Program-made: the position numbers and the translations under genes
Notes under the pieces: generated by a model
Database searches by the model: none
Seen by the model: only the letters and a program-made list of their open reading frames with translations
What the model was told of the DNA's origin: nothing
In this document: piece after piece, positions 1 to 10,607 of the stretch
How the letters are laid out: each line of letters opens with the position of its first letter
How positions within the stretch are numbered: position 1 is the first letter of the stretch
NCBI RefSeq assembly: GCF_003054445.1
Contig: NC_042506.1
Span: 441,501 to 505,500 of the forward strand
DNA length: 64,000 bases
DNA from: Pichia kudriavzevii
Taxonomy: Eukaryota > Ascomycota > Pichiomycetes > Pichiales > Pichiaceae
Direction of reading: 5' to 3'

Positions 1-1
1 A

Positions 2-202
2 AAGCCGGGAGGGGATAATACAAATAGCGATGTGGCAGCCAATATTCATCCAGAGGAACAAATGCAAGAGACTGAGATAGATAGCCAAATGACTTCTACT
101 AGCAGTGTGGACTCTACTACGCAGACTACTGAAAATACGGAAATTGATATTCTTAATAGTCTAAGACAAATTCACGACGTAATTAATTTACAAAACATCT
201 GA
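2..202 (+). CDS. C-terminal fragment of an unidentified protein (5' end outside the window)
   Basis: An open frame of 66 codons runs from the left edge of the window to a TGA at 200-202. The residues are acidic and rich in Ser, Thr and Gln, and the last twelve or so (IDILNSLRQIHDVINLQNI is the tail) could form a short amphipathic helix. Nothing in the fragment identifies a family. It converges on AVT2 with about 80 bp between the two stop codons, which is a normal spacing for this window and supports its being a real gene end rather than a chance frame. Confidence 0.55.
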   Translation, partial: KPGGDNTNSDVAANIHPEEQMQETEIDSQMTSTSSVDSTTQTTENTEIDILNSLRQIHDVINLQNI

Positions 203-283
203 AATTCTCCATCGACACATTTAGTTCCAAAATAGAGAGGTTATACTATATCAAATGTTCAGCAACGAAAAAAAAAGCTACCC

Positions 284-1702
284 TCAAATACAATGGCTAT
301 TACTAGGTGAGCTAAAAGTAGCATGTATTGTCTGTGCAGTTGATAAAACCATCACCAGAAACCCAAATGTTGCACAAGCGTAATATGGAATTTGCTGCTT
401 CAGAGTATGGTTTCTCTTAGTTAGTTTGTTGTAACAGAGTGGTGGCAAAATATAAGCTATCAATGAACCAGATGTAGCACCTACTATCTCTAACACAGCG
501 CCCAAGTTACACGTGTTGAGAGCAATTATTAAAGGAATTAAAATTAGGATTGCTGTGGTTGCCAAATGTTGCAATTTAGAGAAACCTTGAAATTTGTAGC
601 TTGGATTCAAATTGGCTTTATAAATTATATATAGGTCCTTAATAACCTCTCTTAAAACATAAACCTCCAATGGTAAAGTTGTTATCATATTCATACCAAA
701 GCACAATCTTGCAACATTCACCAACAAATCGTCACTTGGGAAATTGTTTAAGATATTTCCTTTAGTTTTATTACCAAAATTTAGAAATCCACATACGCCC
801 ATCAGACAACAAACAAATCCAGATATAGCACATGATATATGTACGACTCTGTTGAATCTGTCCAACGTAGGTGTGTTTATTGAGTCATATATGAATGTTG
901 TATTATGATGACAAACTAAGGCAAAGGAGATCACACTTACAGCTTGAAAAAATCCAACATTAACAAAATAGCTCAATGTTGGTATTGTTCCTTTAAAGTC
1001 AGACGATACAAAGGGCGCTTTGAACACCACTATTGAAATGATGATGGACATACTGACTAGTGCAAGTCCGCTTGCTTTTGCAAGTAGTGAAATATCCTTA
1101 ATTATAGACAATGGAAAGCAAACAGCACAAACGCAGAAAGCCATAATAGAATTTCTACTAAGTATGTACGATAATATTGCAGAGTTGTTGATCTCATTGG
1201 CAAAAAGGGGCCTTATAACATGAGGAATAGAGTCTCCAATAATAATTATGAACCCGATACTGCCACCAAACGCAAATAGACCTTGTGACAACAAAACAAC
1301 TACCTTACCTAGCTTGCCATACGTATATGTGACAAAACCTGTATAGGTTTTCGTCCCAGACAACTTGGTATTAATAATGATTAAACGGAGTGTCCAATCA
1401 TTTACTATTGTCAAAACGGTCATTAACAACACACCTAAAAATAATCCTGAATTCAGAAAAGCCATGGGTATCCCCACTATACCAGCCCCTACTATCGAGT
1501 TGGTCATATTGAAAAATGCTGCCTTTAGATCTGATCCAGATGATGGCGTCACCACGTCCATACTCAATGGAATGTTATCATTATCGTTACTACTTTCATT
1601 GCTTGTTTCTGACAGAGGATCAAATATACTTATTTCGTCTTGTATTTGATCATTATATTGTGGACCACCATCCCCAACTAGATCACTGTATTCTCTAGAC
1701 AT
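284..1702 (-). CDS. AVT2: AVT2-like vacuolar amino-acid transporter (AAAP family)
   Basis: 472 aa, close to the 480 aa of S. cerevisiae Avt2. A hydrophilic N-terminus of about 57 residues is followed by roughly eleven hydrophobic segments. The first membrane segment carries the family signature NSIVGAGIVGIPMA, and FAFGGSIGFIIIIGD with IPHV follows, as in Avt2 and the related SLC38/Avt7 group. The family moves neutral amino acids across vacuolar or other internal membranes; the direction and substrate of this copy are inferred from homology only. The ATG at 1700-1702 is the first in frame. The gene is divergent from BNI1 and shares a 658-bp promoter region with it. AVT7 is the alternative name, but the sequence reads more like AVT2. 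Confidence 0.85.
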   Translation of the reverse strand: MSREYSDLVGDGGPQYNDQIQDEISIFDPLSETSNESSNDNDNIPLSMDVVTPSSGSDLKAAFFNMTNSIVGAGIVGIPMAFLNSGLFLGVLLMTVLTIVNDWTLRLIIINTKLSGTKTYTGFVTYTYGKLGKVVVLLSQGLFAFGGSIGFIIIIGDSIPHVIRPLFANEINNSAILSYILSRNSIMAFCVCAVCFPLSIIKDISLLAKASGLALVSMSIIISIVVFKAPFVSSDFKGTIPTLSYFVNVGFFQAVSVISFALVCHHNTTFIYDSINTPTLDRFNRVVHISCAISGFVCCLMGVCGFLNFGNKTKGNILNNFPSDDLLVNVARLCFGMNMITTLPLEVYVLREVIKDLYIIYKANLNPSYKFQGFSKLQHLATTAILILIPLIIALNTCNLGAVLEIVGATSGSLIAYILPPLCYNKLTKRNHTLKQQIPYYACATFGFLVMVLSTAQTIHATFSSPSNSHCI

Positions 1703-2360
1703 TCTTATAAAGTGTAGGGAGATCTAATGTTGTCATTAATTGATACTGCTTTGTCCATCATGAAGAATACACCATCGTTATCCGATTTCAGTAAAGTAGC
1801 TGCATCCAATGCGCCACGAATAAATGGTCCTGCAGAGAGTTTTCTATGCGCCACTGTCTTTTGGCGCATAAAAAACACCTGCTTTCGGTGAATTGCAGAA
1901 ATTCGTGGAGAGAAATGGGCTCTATTTGTAAGTGCTGCTCACCTATACTTAGGTGCTGGTTTTATTTGACATAATACAATCTTTAAGCACATCGGCCATC
2001 TTTGACGGGTACCAATTGCGTCTTAGCACCGTTTCTAAATATACCCCTACACCAATAGTATCGGTTTCCTGCTAATAGTTGACCGTTCCAGTTTATACAA
2101 ACTGCTTCAATTGTCATTTCAAGCTGGTGCTTCATCAAACAATTTTATTCTTCTCTATTTAGATAAACAGCTAGTTTTGCGCTTTTCCGATTTTTTTTTG
2201 TCATACTGTTTGGGTTTTGATCAATCCAAACAGATTCTTAATTACTCAGAAAAAAGATAGAGAAAGAGAATAATTTCTGCATTACCATCTAAATTTTTTT
2301 CCCTGAAACAATCAAATTCCGTCATATTCTTGAACCACTTTGAAACATACTGACCACTTT
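1703..2360. promoter_or_regulatory. Divergent AVT2/BNI1 intergenic region
   Basis: This 658-bp region separates two divergently transcribed genes and contains no credible reading frame. It holds three copies of an ATGCGCCA motif (see 1809-1870) and T-rich tracts close to the BNI1 start. No tRNA-like sequence was seen. Confidence 0.6.
1809..1870. promoter_or_regulatory. Cluster of ATGCGCCA motifs including a 9-bp inverted repeat
   Basis: ATGCGCCAC occurs at 1809-1817 and 1846-1854, and its reverse complement TGGCGCAT at 1862-1869. The last two form a perfect 9-bp inverted repeat (TATGCGCCA 1845-1853, TGGCGCATA 1862-1870) around an 8-nt spacer. The same 9-mer is tandemly repeated upstream of NPL3 (56919-56936). 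A transcription factor site is an inference; no known yeast consensus is matched with certainty. Confidence 0.45.
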
Positions 2361-5300
2361 ATGAAAGCTTCCAAGAAATCAGAGAGTTCTGGCTCAGAAA
2401 ACATTAATGGTGGTATAATGAACTCTCTCATTGGAAGCATGCGTAAATCGAGGACAAATAATTCCTCCAATGTTTCATCTCATTCGATGGAACGGCCGAA
2501 GGATTTATCAGCCCAATCAGTCAATAGTATTAATCCCAGAAGTGCATCGAATAATGGTTTTTTTTCCAAAGGCAAAGTCAGTAACAGCTTTGGAGATAAC
2601 TCATCATTTGACTCAATTTCTAGAGTGAATACTAATGCAAGTATAGGCACCTCTTCAACACACACATTCCATAGTTTGTCTCAAAATCATGCAAAGAAGA
2701 TAATTGGAGGTTCAGGCTTTAGAAAAACTCACCGGCATACCATCTCTGATGATTTTGTCTTAGAGCCACCAAGTGATCCTAACGAAATTGAAAGAATGTT
2801 TACAGAAGTTATGCAAACTAGAGATTTTGAGAGTTTGCCTGAAAATGCCAAAGCCGAAATGTTAAATTACTCAATTGAAAGGAAATGGATGTTGATTCGT
2901 CAACAGAAATTAACTGAGTTTAAAAGACAGAGACTAAAAGAACTACCTGAGTTTCGGCCGTCTGCTGGACCAAATGATGCAATTCAAATGCAAATGAAAG
3001 CACAGGCTGAACCAATTAGTTTTATTACTCTGCTTTTAAACAATACCATTACTACTGAACAACTAAAGGAATTGGAAGTTTATCTCACTTCCGAAGATCT
3101 AAATTGGATGATTGATTTTTTAAATCAAGATGGTGCTGTGTGTTTATGTAACGTCTTGAACAATTTGTACAAGACTAAACCATTGCTACAACTACCTGTG
3201 CAACATAAAACGAAAATGTTTACTAATGTTTCAGAATCGTATCAAACAATTATTGAAAAAGAGGCAAGATTGTTTAGATGCATTAAGGTGATAGCCTTGT
3301 CGACTGCAGGCACTGAAAAAATAAACTCAATGATGTCTTTATTTATTCCCGTAATTTTTGGAGGCATGCTGTCACCAAGAGCCTGGGTTAAAAAGTTGGC
3401 GATTGACATTATTACTCATTATTCTTTTACATACAATAATCCTCGTCCTCTTTACTCAACACTAAAAAAGAATATCAACGAGAACTGCCATTTGATATAC
3501 ATCAAAGAGTTCTATGAAAACAGCACTACAAATGTTCGACTTGATAAACGTTCGCAGGTTATTTTGTCAAACATTAATGGTGTTACCAGATATGAAGCAT
3601 GGATTTGGTGTTCTTTACGTACTTTCTTGGGACACGGGAAACTGGGTTCTAAAGTTGGTTCTTTTCCCGAATTTAAGTTTAGCGGCCCAATGGACATTTC
3701 TTATATTGCGGGTTATGCAGAATCTACCCTTCTCTTATTAAGATTAATTATTGAAAATGCTGGCGCCTTGAAAGAGCGTCTACAGATGCGTAGAATCTTG
3801 CAAGCGTCTGGTTTACACGAGTTGATGGATCGTTGCGAATTGCTAGAAATACCTGAGGTTAACATCTTGTTGGAGGACCTGAATACACTGAATAACAACG
3901 ATGATTTAGAGTTGCGGAAAACTAACGAATTCAAACAGCAAGACATCAATTTTGAAGACCCGACTTCTTTATTGACCGCTTTATGGCGTAATTCTAAAGG
4001 TACTAAGATAGGTGACTATTTGTTGTCACTAATCCAAAGTATTTTTCTTAATGCAAACTCAGATGAAACCAATGAGGATTTGATACGAAATCTAAAGTTA
4101 ACCAATGATTTTGTGTCAAACATCACAATGGCAACATCAGTTGATGATAATAACATGAACATTAGCATCAACAAATTATTAGCTGCTTACAGGAGTGATG
4201 ACACCGCAAAACAAGCGTTGCAAGAACAGAAGCGCACGAAGCTAGAGATTGAAAAACTAGAGGCGGAAAGAGATAATTTGAAGAAACAATTGGATGATGG
4301 ATCTCAAGGTATGGTTCATACCTTACAAAATGAGCTAATTCACAGAGATGAAACGATTAGAAAATTTCGTGAAATTATTGACCGCAAAGATGCGGAGCTA
4401 TACGTGATTAACAATGAACTAAAGAAGACCAAACTCGAAGCAGAGGAATATGCGAGAAAAACGATAATTGCAGCTGATAGTAATAAACCTAAACAGCATT
4501 TAGTTGAGTTGCGCCCAACACCGGGAAGGTCTGCGATTTCATCGAATATTAGACATTCGGCTAAGTCCAGGTCTAGGGTTGCTTCTGGTCACAAACCCTT
4601 ATCTGGAACAATAGTTTCATTGGAATCTTTAGAAAAAGAAGCTAGGACTCTTGAAAACACAGACTTTGAAGAGTACCTTGACCAAATTCCAGATGCTAAA
4701 GACGTCAAATTAACCAAAGACAGAACTGCAAGGGATAGAGATGCAGATATGCAAACTTTGAATTCCCTAAGGAAAAGATTAAAGTTTTTGGAAAAAGATG
4801 CCAACAACGTTATTAAGTATCAAAGTAAACTAGCGAATCAGGAATCGTTGGAGCAAAGAAAGTTGGAGGCACTTGAGCGGTTGAACAAGCTCCAATCAAC
4901 TTTGCAGGATCTAAGGATACAAGAGTCGAAATATGAAGATGAAGAAGAAAGAAACGCTAAGAAGACATTAGATCCATATGGCACAATGGATAGGATTGAT
5001 ACATCTAAATCTAAAAAGTTAAGATCCGAGCTCAGTGAGATTGAGCAATTATGCGACAACCTAAAATTCCAGCTATCTCTTAAAGGCGATGAGAATTATG
5101 ATGAAGATTCGGACGAATTGGTTCGTAAAACACAAGAGATGTATACTACAGGGAAGAAGGTTCAACCTAAGGCCGAATTTAATGCGGGTCCTGTAGTCAA
5201 TCCGATAACTGTGAAAAAGATGGACATGAATTCGATGAGACCGTTTTTAGGAGAGTTGGAACAAAAAGTCGGTAGAAAACAGCCTATTACTGAAGTAACG

Positions 5301-7982
5301 AACACCGATGACTTTCACGTTAAAGATCTAAATACCCCATTGCATGAAGATTCGAAATCAGCTGATTTTATTGGTCTTTCCTATAATGCTGATGACAAAA
5401 ATAAGAAGAAAATGATTACTCTTAACATTGGATCCAATGAAGAAACTAATGACGATTTAGATCATAAAAAACACATTATAAGAACTGGTATTGTCAAGCA
5501 ACCTGGCTCCATGAGTACTGCTGAGTACCAAACTGAAGGGAAAATATTTGAAGCTATAGATATCAACTCGATTAATACTACAGAGCATGCAAGTGGAAAC
5601 ATCCAGCGTAAGTATGTTCAACATTCTCAAGGTAACGGAAATGAAATTTGTGAAGAAGAGGCATCTGAGGAAATAGAAATAGAGGCTGGATACAAATCTA
5701 AGGATAAAATGAAAGTTAGAGTGCCAAGAGATAATACTATGAAACACTTTGACAATGAAACAATTGAAGATGACGACAATGATCTGCCAATCAGCAGAAA
5801 ATCAATAACGAGCGATGAAGTATATGATAAACATAATACAGCACCTATTCATCAATCAAATGAATCTCTGGAAAGAATAGAACAAGCAAATGTATCCTTA
5901 CCTCTTTCAGCTGAGATCACTGAGCCTACCTTGGCAAATGAAACTTCTGCAATCATCAGAAATTCTGATTTATTAGCAGCAGATAAGTTTACCTCCGATT
6001 CCAAGTCTCTGGATGCCTCTTCTCAAGGTTCACAGTCATCCTCATCAACGGTAATTAGGGCTAATGTAGAGGCATCACCTACATTGCCATCACCTAGTTC
6101 ATCATCATCTCTATCATCTCCACAAGCACCAGCACCAGCACCAGCACCAGCACCTCCTCCTCCTCCTCCTCCTCCTCCTCCACCACCAATACACATTAAT
6201 ACATCCGGTTCTCCTATTCCATCACCTCCCCCATCACCTCCACCACCGCCACCCCTGATGTTTTCTGGTAAAAGTGTTTCTTCGATGTCTCCTATCATCA
6301 CATCAAGTCCGTTTGATCATTTGCCAAGGACGAAGAAGAAATTAAAGCAGTTGCACTGGGAAAAAATCGATGACATTGAAAACTCACTATGGTCCGATAT
6401 GAATATCGAACAGTTTGCTGAAGTTTTCAGAGAAAAGGGTATCTTTGATAACATAGAAGATTTATTTGCTGCATTCGAGGCCAAAATGAATCCAAAAACT
6501 ATTAAAGCTGATGTCGAAAAGAAATCGTTTTTAAGTGCGCAGCACAGACAAGAATTTAATATTTGTCTTCAACCTCTAAATAAAGATTCTGATATGGAAA
6601 TTGTAACTAAAATATTGCATTGTTCACAGGAAATTTTACAAAGACAAAAAATTATGGAGTTACTAGCCAAGCCCGAATTATGCGAGATATCAAATACATT
6701 AGGAAAGAATTTAGAGCCATATTCAACAGAATGGAATTCAAAGGGGATCATCAGCAAACCAGATAAAGATCCAAACGAATTAGCCAGACCTGATAGAATA
6801 TATGTCGAAACTTTCTATAATTTGAATCATTACTGGAGATCACGTATGAGGGTTTTAAATGTTATTACCTCCTTCAAGGAGGATTACCAATTGCTGAATA
6901 AACAACTGGATCTGGTCGAAGAGGCTACCAGAAGTATCGAAAGCTCCGAATCATTGAAAATGTTATTTGAAATTATTCTACTGCTAGGAAATTATATGAA
7001 CACCGATAACAAAAAAGCATTTGGGTTTAGGCTGAGCACCTTACAAAGGTTGAGTTTCTTGAAGAATCACAACAACTCGATGTCCTTCCTGCAATTCCTA
7101 GAAAAAATTGTTCGAAAAGACTTTCCTGAAGTCCAGAAGTTTGTCAATGACTTAAAAGCTGTTAAGGGTGCATCTAATATTTCGATCGAACATTTGGAAA
7201 AAGATTGTGTGTCATTGATTTCCAGTGTCAACAACATTGATACCTCGTTGACTACTGGTAATTTGAGTAATCCTGGCTTGTTTCATCCGGAAGACAGATT
7301 TTTAAAGATTGTATATAGAGAGATGCCAGCAATGAGGAGAGAGGTAAACAATCTCGACAACAAAAAGTTGATTGTCTTAGAGAGATTCAATACCATTATG
7401 AAGTACTTCAAAGAGGATCCAGATGCTGATGAGTTTGCTAGGAATAGCTTTTTCAAGAAGTTCAGTGATTTCTTGGAGAGTTATTCCAAAATTTCCGTGG
7501 AAAATATACAAAGTGAAGCATTGCAGAAGAAAGTCGAGGAAGCTGAACGTATTCGTGAAACCACCAAACGGAAAAGAGATGAAAAGATCACGGGGGCCAA
7601 CATTGATCTTGAGAAGTCTATTGATAAGTTGAAGAATTCCGGATTACCTGAAAGAAGAAACAGATTAAAGGAGCTCATTGTTACATCGATCCACAGTGCA
7701 TCTGCATCGAGAAATGAGGGAGCAGAAGATAACGAGGTTAAAGGTATCGTACATGTGAATCATGAAAGTGAAAGTCTTAACCAAAACTTGGATGACTTGA
7801 GCAGTCCAGCAGGCTCGCTACTTGAAGGCTACAGAATTGAGGCAGACGGCAGCCTAGTGAGTCTAAATGGAGATGATGGTACCCTTGAGTTGGATGAAAA
7901 TGCGGTTCTGAGCGAGCGTTTGAAAAAACGTTTGCAACAAGGCCGGAGAGCTTCATCTGGAACTCAAATTTCCGAGAGTTAG
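2361..7982 (+). CDS. BNI1: BNI1 formin, actin-cable nucleator
   Basis: 1873 aa (S. cerevisiae Bni1 is 1953). The protein nucleates and elongates unbranched actin filaments at the bud tip and neck under Rho GTPases. Domain order is that of a Diaphanous-type formin: a Ser/Asn-rich N-terminus; a GTPase-binding/FH3 region (about 130-500); coiled coil (about 625-700, then 810-930); a proline-rich FH1 (about 1253-1300) with long Pro runs that bind profilin; FH2 (about 1320-1720), with the GNYMN motif and the lasso/knob sequence LKQLHWEKI; and a basic C-terminal stretch (SERLKKRLQQGRR, near 1850) in the position of the DAD autoinhibitory motif. The frame is open upstream to 2340 without an ATG, so ATG 2361 is used. 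BNR1 is the paralogue in S. cerevisiae, but length and layout favour BNI1. Confidence 0.95.
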   Translation: MKASKKSESSGSENINGGIMNSLIGSMRKSRTNNSSNVSSHSMERPKDLSAQSVNSINPRSASNNGFFSKGKVSNSFGDNSSFDSISRVNTNASIGTSSTHTFHSLSQNHAKKIIGGSGFRKTHRHTISDDFVLEPPSDPNEIERMFTEVMQTRDFESLPENAKAEMLNYSIERKWMLIRQQKLTEFKRQRLKELPEFRPSAGPNDAIQMQMKAQAEPISFITLLLNNTITTEQLKELEVYLTSEDLNWMIDFLNQDGAVCLCNVLNNLYKTKPLLQLPVQHKTKMFTNVSESYQTIIEKEARLFRCIKVIALSTAGTEKINSMMSLFIPVIFGGMLSPRAWVKKLAIDIITHYSFTYNNPRPLYSTLKKNINENCHLIYIKEFYENSTTNVRLDKRSQVILSNINGVTRYEAWIWCSLRTFLGHGKLGSKVGSFPEFKFSGPMDISYIAGYAESTLLLLRLIIENAGALKERLQMRRILQASGLHELMDRCELLEIPEVNILLEDLNTLNNNDDLELRKTNEFKQQDINFEDPTSLLTALWRNSKGTKIGDYLLSLIQSIFLNANSDETNEDLIRNLKLTNDFVSNITMATSVDDNNMNISINKLLAAYRSDDTAKQALQEQKRTKLEIEKLEAERDNLKKQLDDGSQGMVHTLQNELIHRDETIRKFREIIDRKDAELYVINNELKKTKLEAEEYARKTIIAADSNKPKQHLVELRPTPGRSAISSNIRHSAKSRSRVASGHKPLSGTIVSLESLEKEARTLENTDFEEYLDQIPDAKDVKLTKDRTARDRDADMQTLNSLRKRLKFLEKDANNVIKYQSKLANQESLEQRKLEALERLNKLQSTLQDLRIQESKYEDEEERNAKKTLDPYGTMDRIDTSKSKKLRSELSEIEQLCDNLKFQLSLKGDENYDEDSDELVRKTQEMYTTGKKVQPKAEFNAGPVVNPITVKKMDMNSMRPFLGELEQKVGRKQPITEVTNTDDFHVKDLNTPLHEDSKSADFIGLSYNADDKNKKKMITLNIGSNEETNDDLDHKKHIIRTGIVKQPGSMSTAEYQTEGKIFEAIDINSINTTEHASGNIQRKYVQHSQGNGNEICEEEASEEIEIEAGYKSKDKMKVRVPRDNTMKHFDNETIEDDDNDLPISRKSITSDEVYDKHNTAPIHQSNESLERIEQANVSLPLSAEITEPTLANETSAIIRNSDLLAADKFTSDSKSLDASSQGSQSSSSTVIRANVEASPTLPSPSSSSSLSSPQAPAPAPAPAPPPPPPPPPPPPIHINTSGSPIPSPPPSPPPPPPLMFSGKSVSSMSPIITSSPFDHLPRTKKKLKQLHWEKIDDIENSLWSDMNIEQFAEVFREKGIFDNIEDLFAAFEAKMNPKTIKADVEKKSFLSAQHRQEFNICLQPLNKDSDMEIVTKILHCSQEILQRQKIMELLAKPELCEISNTLGKNLEPYSTEWNSKGIISKPDKDPNELARPDRIYVETFYNLNHYWRSRMRVLNVITSFKEDYQLLNKQLDLVEEATRSIESSESLKMLFEIILLLGNYMNTDNKKAFGFRLSTLQRLSFLKNHNNSMSFLQFLEKIVRKDFPEVQKFVNDLKAVKGASNISIEHLEKDCVSLISSVNNIDTSLTTGNLSNPGLFHPEDRFLKIVYREMPAMRREVNNLDNKKLIVLERFNTIMKYFKEDPDADEFARNSFFKKFSDFLESYSKISVENIQSEALQKKVEEAERIRETTKRKRDEKITGANIDLEKSIDKLKNSGLPERRNRLKELIVTSIHSASASRNEGAEDNEVKGIVHVNHESESLNQNLDDLSSPAGSLLEGYRIEADGSLVSLNGDDGTLELDENAVLSERLKKRLQQGRRASSGTQISES
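6125..6260 (+). repeat. FH1 microsatellite: GCACCA-type repeats then (CTC)n
   Basis: Inside BNI1, short hexamer repeats encoding Ala-Pro run directly into an uninterrupted CTC-type triplet run encoding polyproline. A second Pro-rich block follows after a short Ser/Thr spacer. These tracts are the profilin-binding FH1 module, and the near-pure triplet run should be prone to length change by slippage. Confidence 0.8.
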
Positions 7983-8570
7983 TTATGTCTAGTTTGTATA
8001 TCGAATTGCCTGGCATGTTTTACCATGCTGCTTTTATATTTAAAGCTATTTACAAATCAACAGAGTGATACGCGTGCAAATATTAATGGCTACCTGTAGA
8101 GCAATGCCACTTTTCGCATAAAAAGAAATTCCACTGCAGGTACTGATTCCAAAATCTTCATTACACCGCAAAAGTCAATTTTGTGATTTGGAAAAAAGCT
8201 TCGTCACTCTTTTCTTTTTTTTAGCAAGACAATTCGCCAGAGGAATCTCTCTCGGTCTTTTGCATACCTCCACGCGGCACCATTCCCTGGCCAGCTATCC
8301 ATTCTTTTGTTTGCTTTTGAAGGAAGTACTGTTTTCCGCCACCTCAGCTTGGCGGTTCACCAGTGGTCCACAGTTGTTTACTTCCTTGCAACACGGGGAT
8401 CCTGCCTTCCCATCTCAAATCAGCATTCTCTTGATTACAGCAAACATAACATCTACAGAACTTAAATACTTTTTTTTTTTCCACTTTTTTACATTGCCGT
8501 TTTTTCTGCTGACGTACATCAAGCTTACCGGTTTTATCAAAATCAAAATCAGAGAAACAGTGGAAAACTA
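7983..8570. other. Intergenic region BNI1 / AT-hook gene
   Basis: 588 bp between two genes on the same strand. It contains the BNI1 3' end, an ACGCGT (MCB-like) hexamer near 8070, and two T-rich tracts (near 8215 and 8470) typical of yeast promoters. A 127-codon frame crosses it, but it is pyrimidine-driven and overlaps the next promoter, so I see no gene here. Confidence 0.5.
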
Positions 8571-10541
8571 ATGGTTACTAATAATAGAGGCAGAATGGAA
8601 GACGTCTCTGATACAAGGAAGGATACATCTGATCTATCATCGTCTGATAATCCAGACGGTGATTCAAGAAGATTTACGCACGATAATCCCAATTTATCGG
8701 GTGACACACATGTTAAAACTGACGTCAGTAGAGATTTTGAGGCAAATTCAACTTCAAAGGTAGCCAAACGCAACATGAAGAGTACCAAGAAGAAAGGACC
8801 AAAGAGGAAACCAGGGAGGCCACCCGGTAGTCTAAACCGATCAACCATTGCTAGAATGAAAGCAGAGGAGGAAGCCATTGCTTTGTTTATGAGCTCCGAC
8901 CCGGATGCTCCACCATTTAGATCAACAGGTGTATCCCTGGGTGACCCCAAGCACGGCATCTCAAAGCATGAAGTTCACGATCCAGTGTCTACTACCAGTA
9001 CCACGAACGTCATTCATGGCCCTTTAAGACGTGACTTACAAAGTAATCACCTGTATTCTCAACCTCAACATCCTTCTCCACAGCAGCCTCCTCATCACCA
9101 ATTTCATTATTTTTCTCAACCTTACCACCAACCACCACAAGTTCAAATGCCTCAAAACAATACATCTACTTCAGAACTACACAGAGCACCTATCGTACCC
9201 CTTCCTAGGGTTACCAATCAGTTCCAATATACTGAAAATGTAGACCCTTCTTCAGAAGCTGCTTCTTTCTACCAAACACTGCCTCCTCAGGGAATGGTAT
9301 TTGATCCGTCAGCATCCGCTATCGTCCCAGTATACTATCAACAACCAATTGCTCCACTAAACCATCCACAGTCTGTTCATCAATCATTTCAAGATCAAAA
9401 GCAACCAGAATATACGCTCCCTTTTATAAGGAACGGTCCAACTGAACATCAAGTACAAGAGCAAAACACAAATGAAAGCTTTCCTTCAAAACAAATGCCA
9501 AGGAACAGCACATTTGGAAGTAATCACTCTTCCTCATTATATGCACCTGATAGGCAGCTTTATGGAGTGCCACTAAATCGGATTGCTCCTGCTGTTTACT
9601 CATCTTCACAACTACCATATTATCATCATCAATCACAGCCACAGCCGCAAGCGCAACTCCAACCCCAACCCTCACAAATGGCAATTTCTCCAATATTGCA
9701 ACAACGTCGCAAAACTTTACTACAGCAAGATGATGCTTCCAATGAATTAAGTGGAATCAAAAATAGTGGAAATGATAAAATTGAAAAGGCTGAATATGAG
9801 AATCAAAGAAATGAAGATGCTGCAAGAGACACAAAATTGAAAAGCTATACTCAAAGATTAGAGTTTGAGAACAATAGCAAGAACACTGACAACAGTGAAG
9901 GGGAAAGAAAGCTTTCAGTAAATTCAACTTTGGGTCAACCTACTACCGCCTCTTATCAACCACTAACATACCAAACATCGCTACCAAGTGTGCAACCTCT
10001 TGTTAAATTACACAACCCTACACGGCCTACGAGGACAGCAACATCATCATCATTCTCTTCGGGATCAACTAATAGCATAAATACATATCAACAGACAGGC
10101 TATTCACAACCATCGCCTCCTCATTCCAATATAGCACAGTATAAACCGAGGTCGGGATCGGGTTTAGAAGCAGGGTTTCTGAAATACCAACATCAAAACC
10201 CACCGTCTCAGTTAGGAACAACTACACCTTCACAGCCATATTTTGCATCCCAACTAGCGGCAACTCATCAAAATCAACAACCATTCACTGCATTTGCTCA
10301 TTGCACGCGTATTTCTGGTAGCTTTCCGTCCCCGTATGTTGTATTTCCAGGACCGCAATCACGTGAAAACACGGCGATCAATCCGGAAAATGGAAGCAGC
10401 ATATTACCTGGTGAGTCCCCTACAACTAATGATCACCTAGAGCCAAAAAACTCAGCCAATGAAGCTAACATTAATGAAAGTAAACATGACATTGAAAATG
10501 GCAGCAATTATGAACGAGTTGATCGGACCTGGAACGATTAA
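8571..10541 (+). CDS. AT-hook, Gln/Pro/Ser-rich protein, probable chromatin or transcription factor
   Basis: 656 aa; the first ATG in frame is used. A basic patch at about residues 66-91 contains a good AT-hook core (KRKPGRPPGSLNR), which binds the minor groove of AT-rich DNA. The remainder has no globular domain that I can see: it is dominated by Gln, Pro, Ser, Asn and His, with a PQPQAQLQPQPSQ run near residue 360, and looks like a low-complexity activation or prion-like region. A charged stretch lies at about 395-450. I do not recognise a specific S. cerevisiae orthologue. It converges with VTA1 with only about 66 bp between stops. A DNA-binding regulator is the likeliest role; that is inference from composition and the single AT-hook. 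Confidence 0.7.
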   Translation: MVTNNRGRMEDVSDTRKDTSDLSSSDNPDGDSRRFTHDNPNLSGDTHVKTDVSRDFEANSTSKVAKRNMKSTKKKGPKRKPGRPPGSLNRSTIARMKAEEEAIALFMSSDPDAPPFRSTGVSLGDPKHGISKHEVHDPVSTTSTTNVIHGPLRRDLQSNHLYSQPQHPSPQQPPHHQFHYFSQPYHQPPQVQMPQNNTSTSELHRAPIVPLPRVTNQFQYTENVDPSSEAASFYQTLPPQGMVFDPSASAIVPVYYQQPIAPLNHPQSVHQSFQDQKQPEYTLPFIRNGPTEHQVQEQNTNESFPSKQMPRNSTFGSNHSSSLYAPDRQLYGVPLNRIAPAVYSSSQLPYYHHQSQPQPQAQLQPQPSQMAISPILQQRRKTLLQQDDASNELSGIKNSGNDKIEKAEYENQRNEDAARDTKLKSYTQRLEFENNSKNTDNSEGERKLSVNSTLGQPTTASYQPLTYQTSLPSVQPLVKLHNPTRPTRTATSSSFSSGSTNSINTYQQTGYSQPSPPHSNIAQYKPRSGSGLEAGFLKYQHQNPPSQLGTTTPSQPYFASQLAATHQNQQPFTAFAHCTRISGSFPSPYVVFPGPQSRENTAINPENGSSILPGESPTTNDHLEPKNSANEANINESKHDIENGSNYERVDRTWND

Positions 10542-10607
10542 TAAGCATATTTTAAACGCACAGTTATACAATACTAGATTTATACTTTATAGACTTTAAG
10601 AGCTTAG

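Noticed and set aside
1365-1649. 94-codon plus-strand frame inside AVT2
   Set aside because: It is the antisense shadow of the AVT2 coding sequence and has no family resemblance.
6023-6301. Gly/Asp-rich minus-strand frame opposite BNI1 FH1
   Set aside because: It is the antisense reading of the Pro-coding microsatellite.
8033-8043. TTTTATATTTA, a perfect S. cerevisiae ARS consensus match
   Set aside because: Short AT-rich matches are expected by chance, and origins in non-Saccharomyces yeasts often use other motifs.
8188-8571. 127-codon frame before the AT-hook gene
   Set aside because: Driven by pyrimidine runs, no motif, and it lies in the promoter of the next gene.
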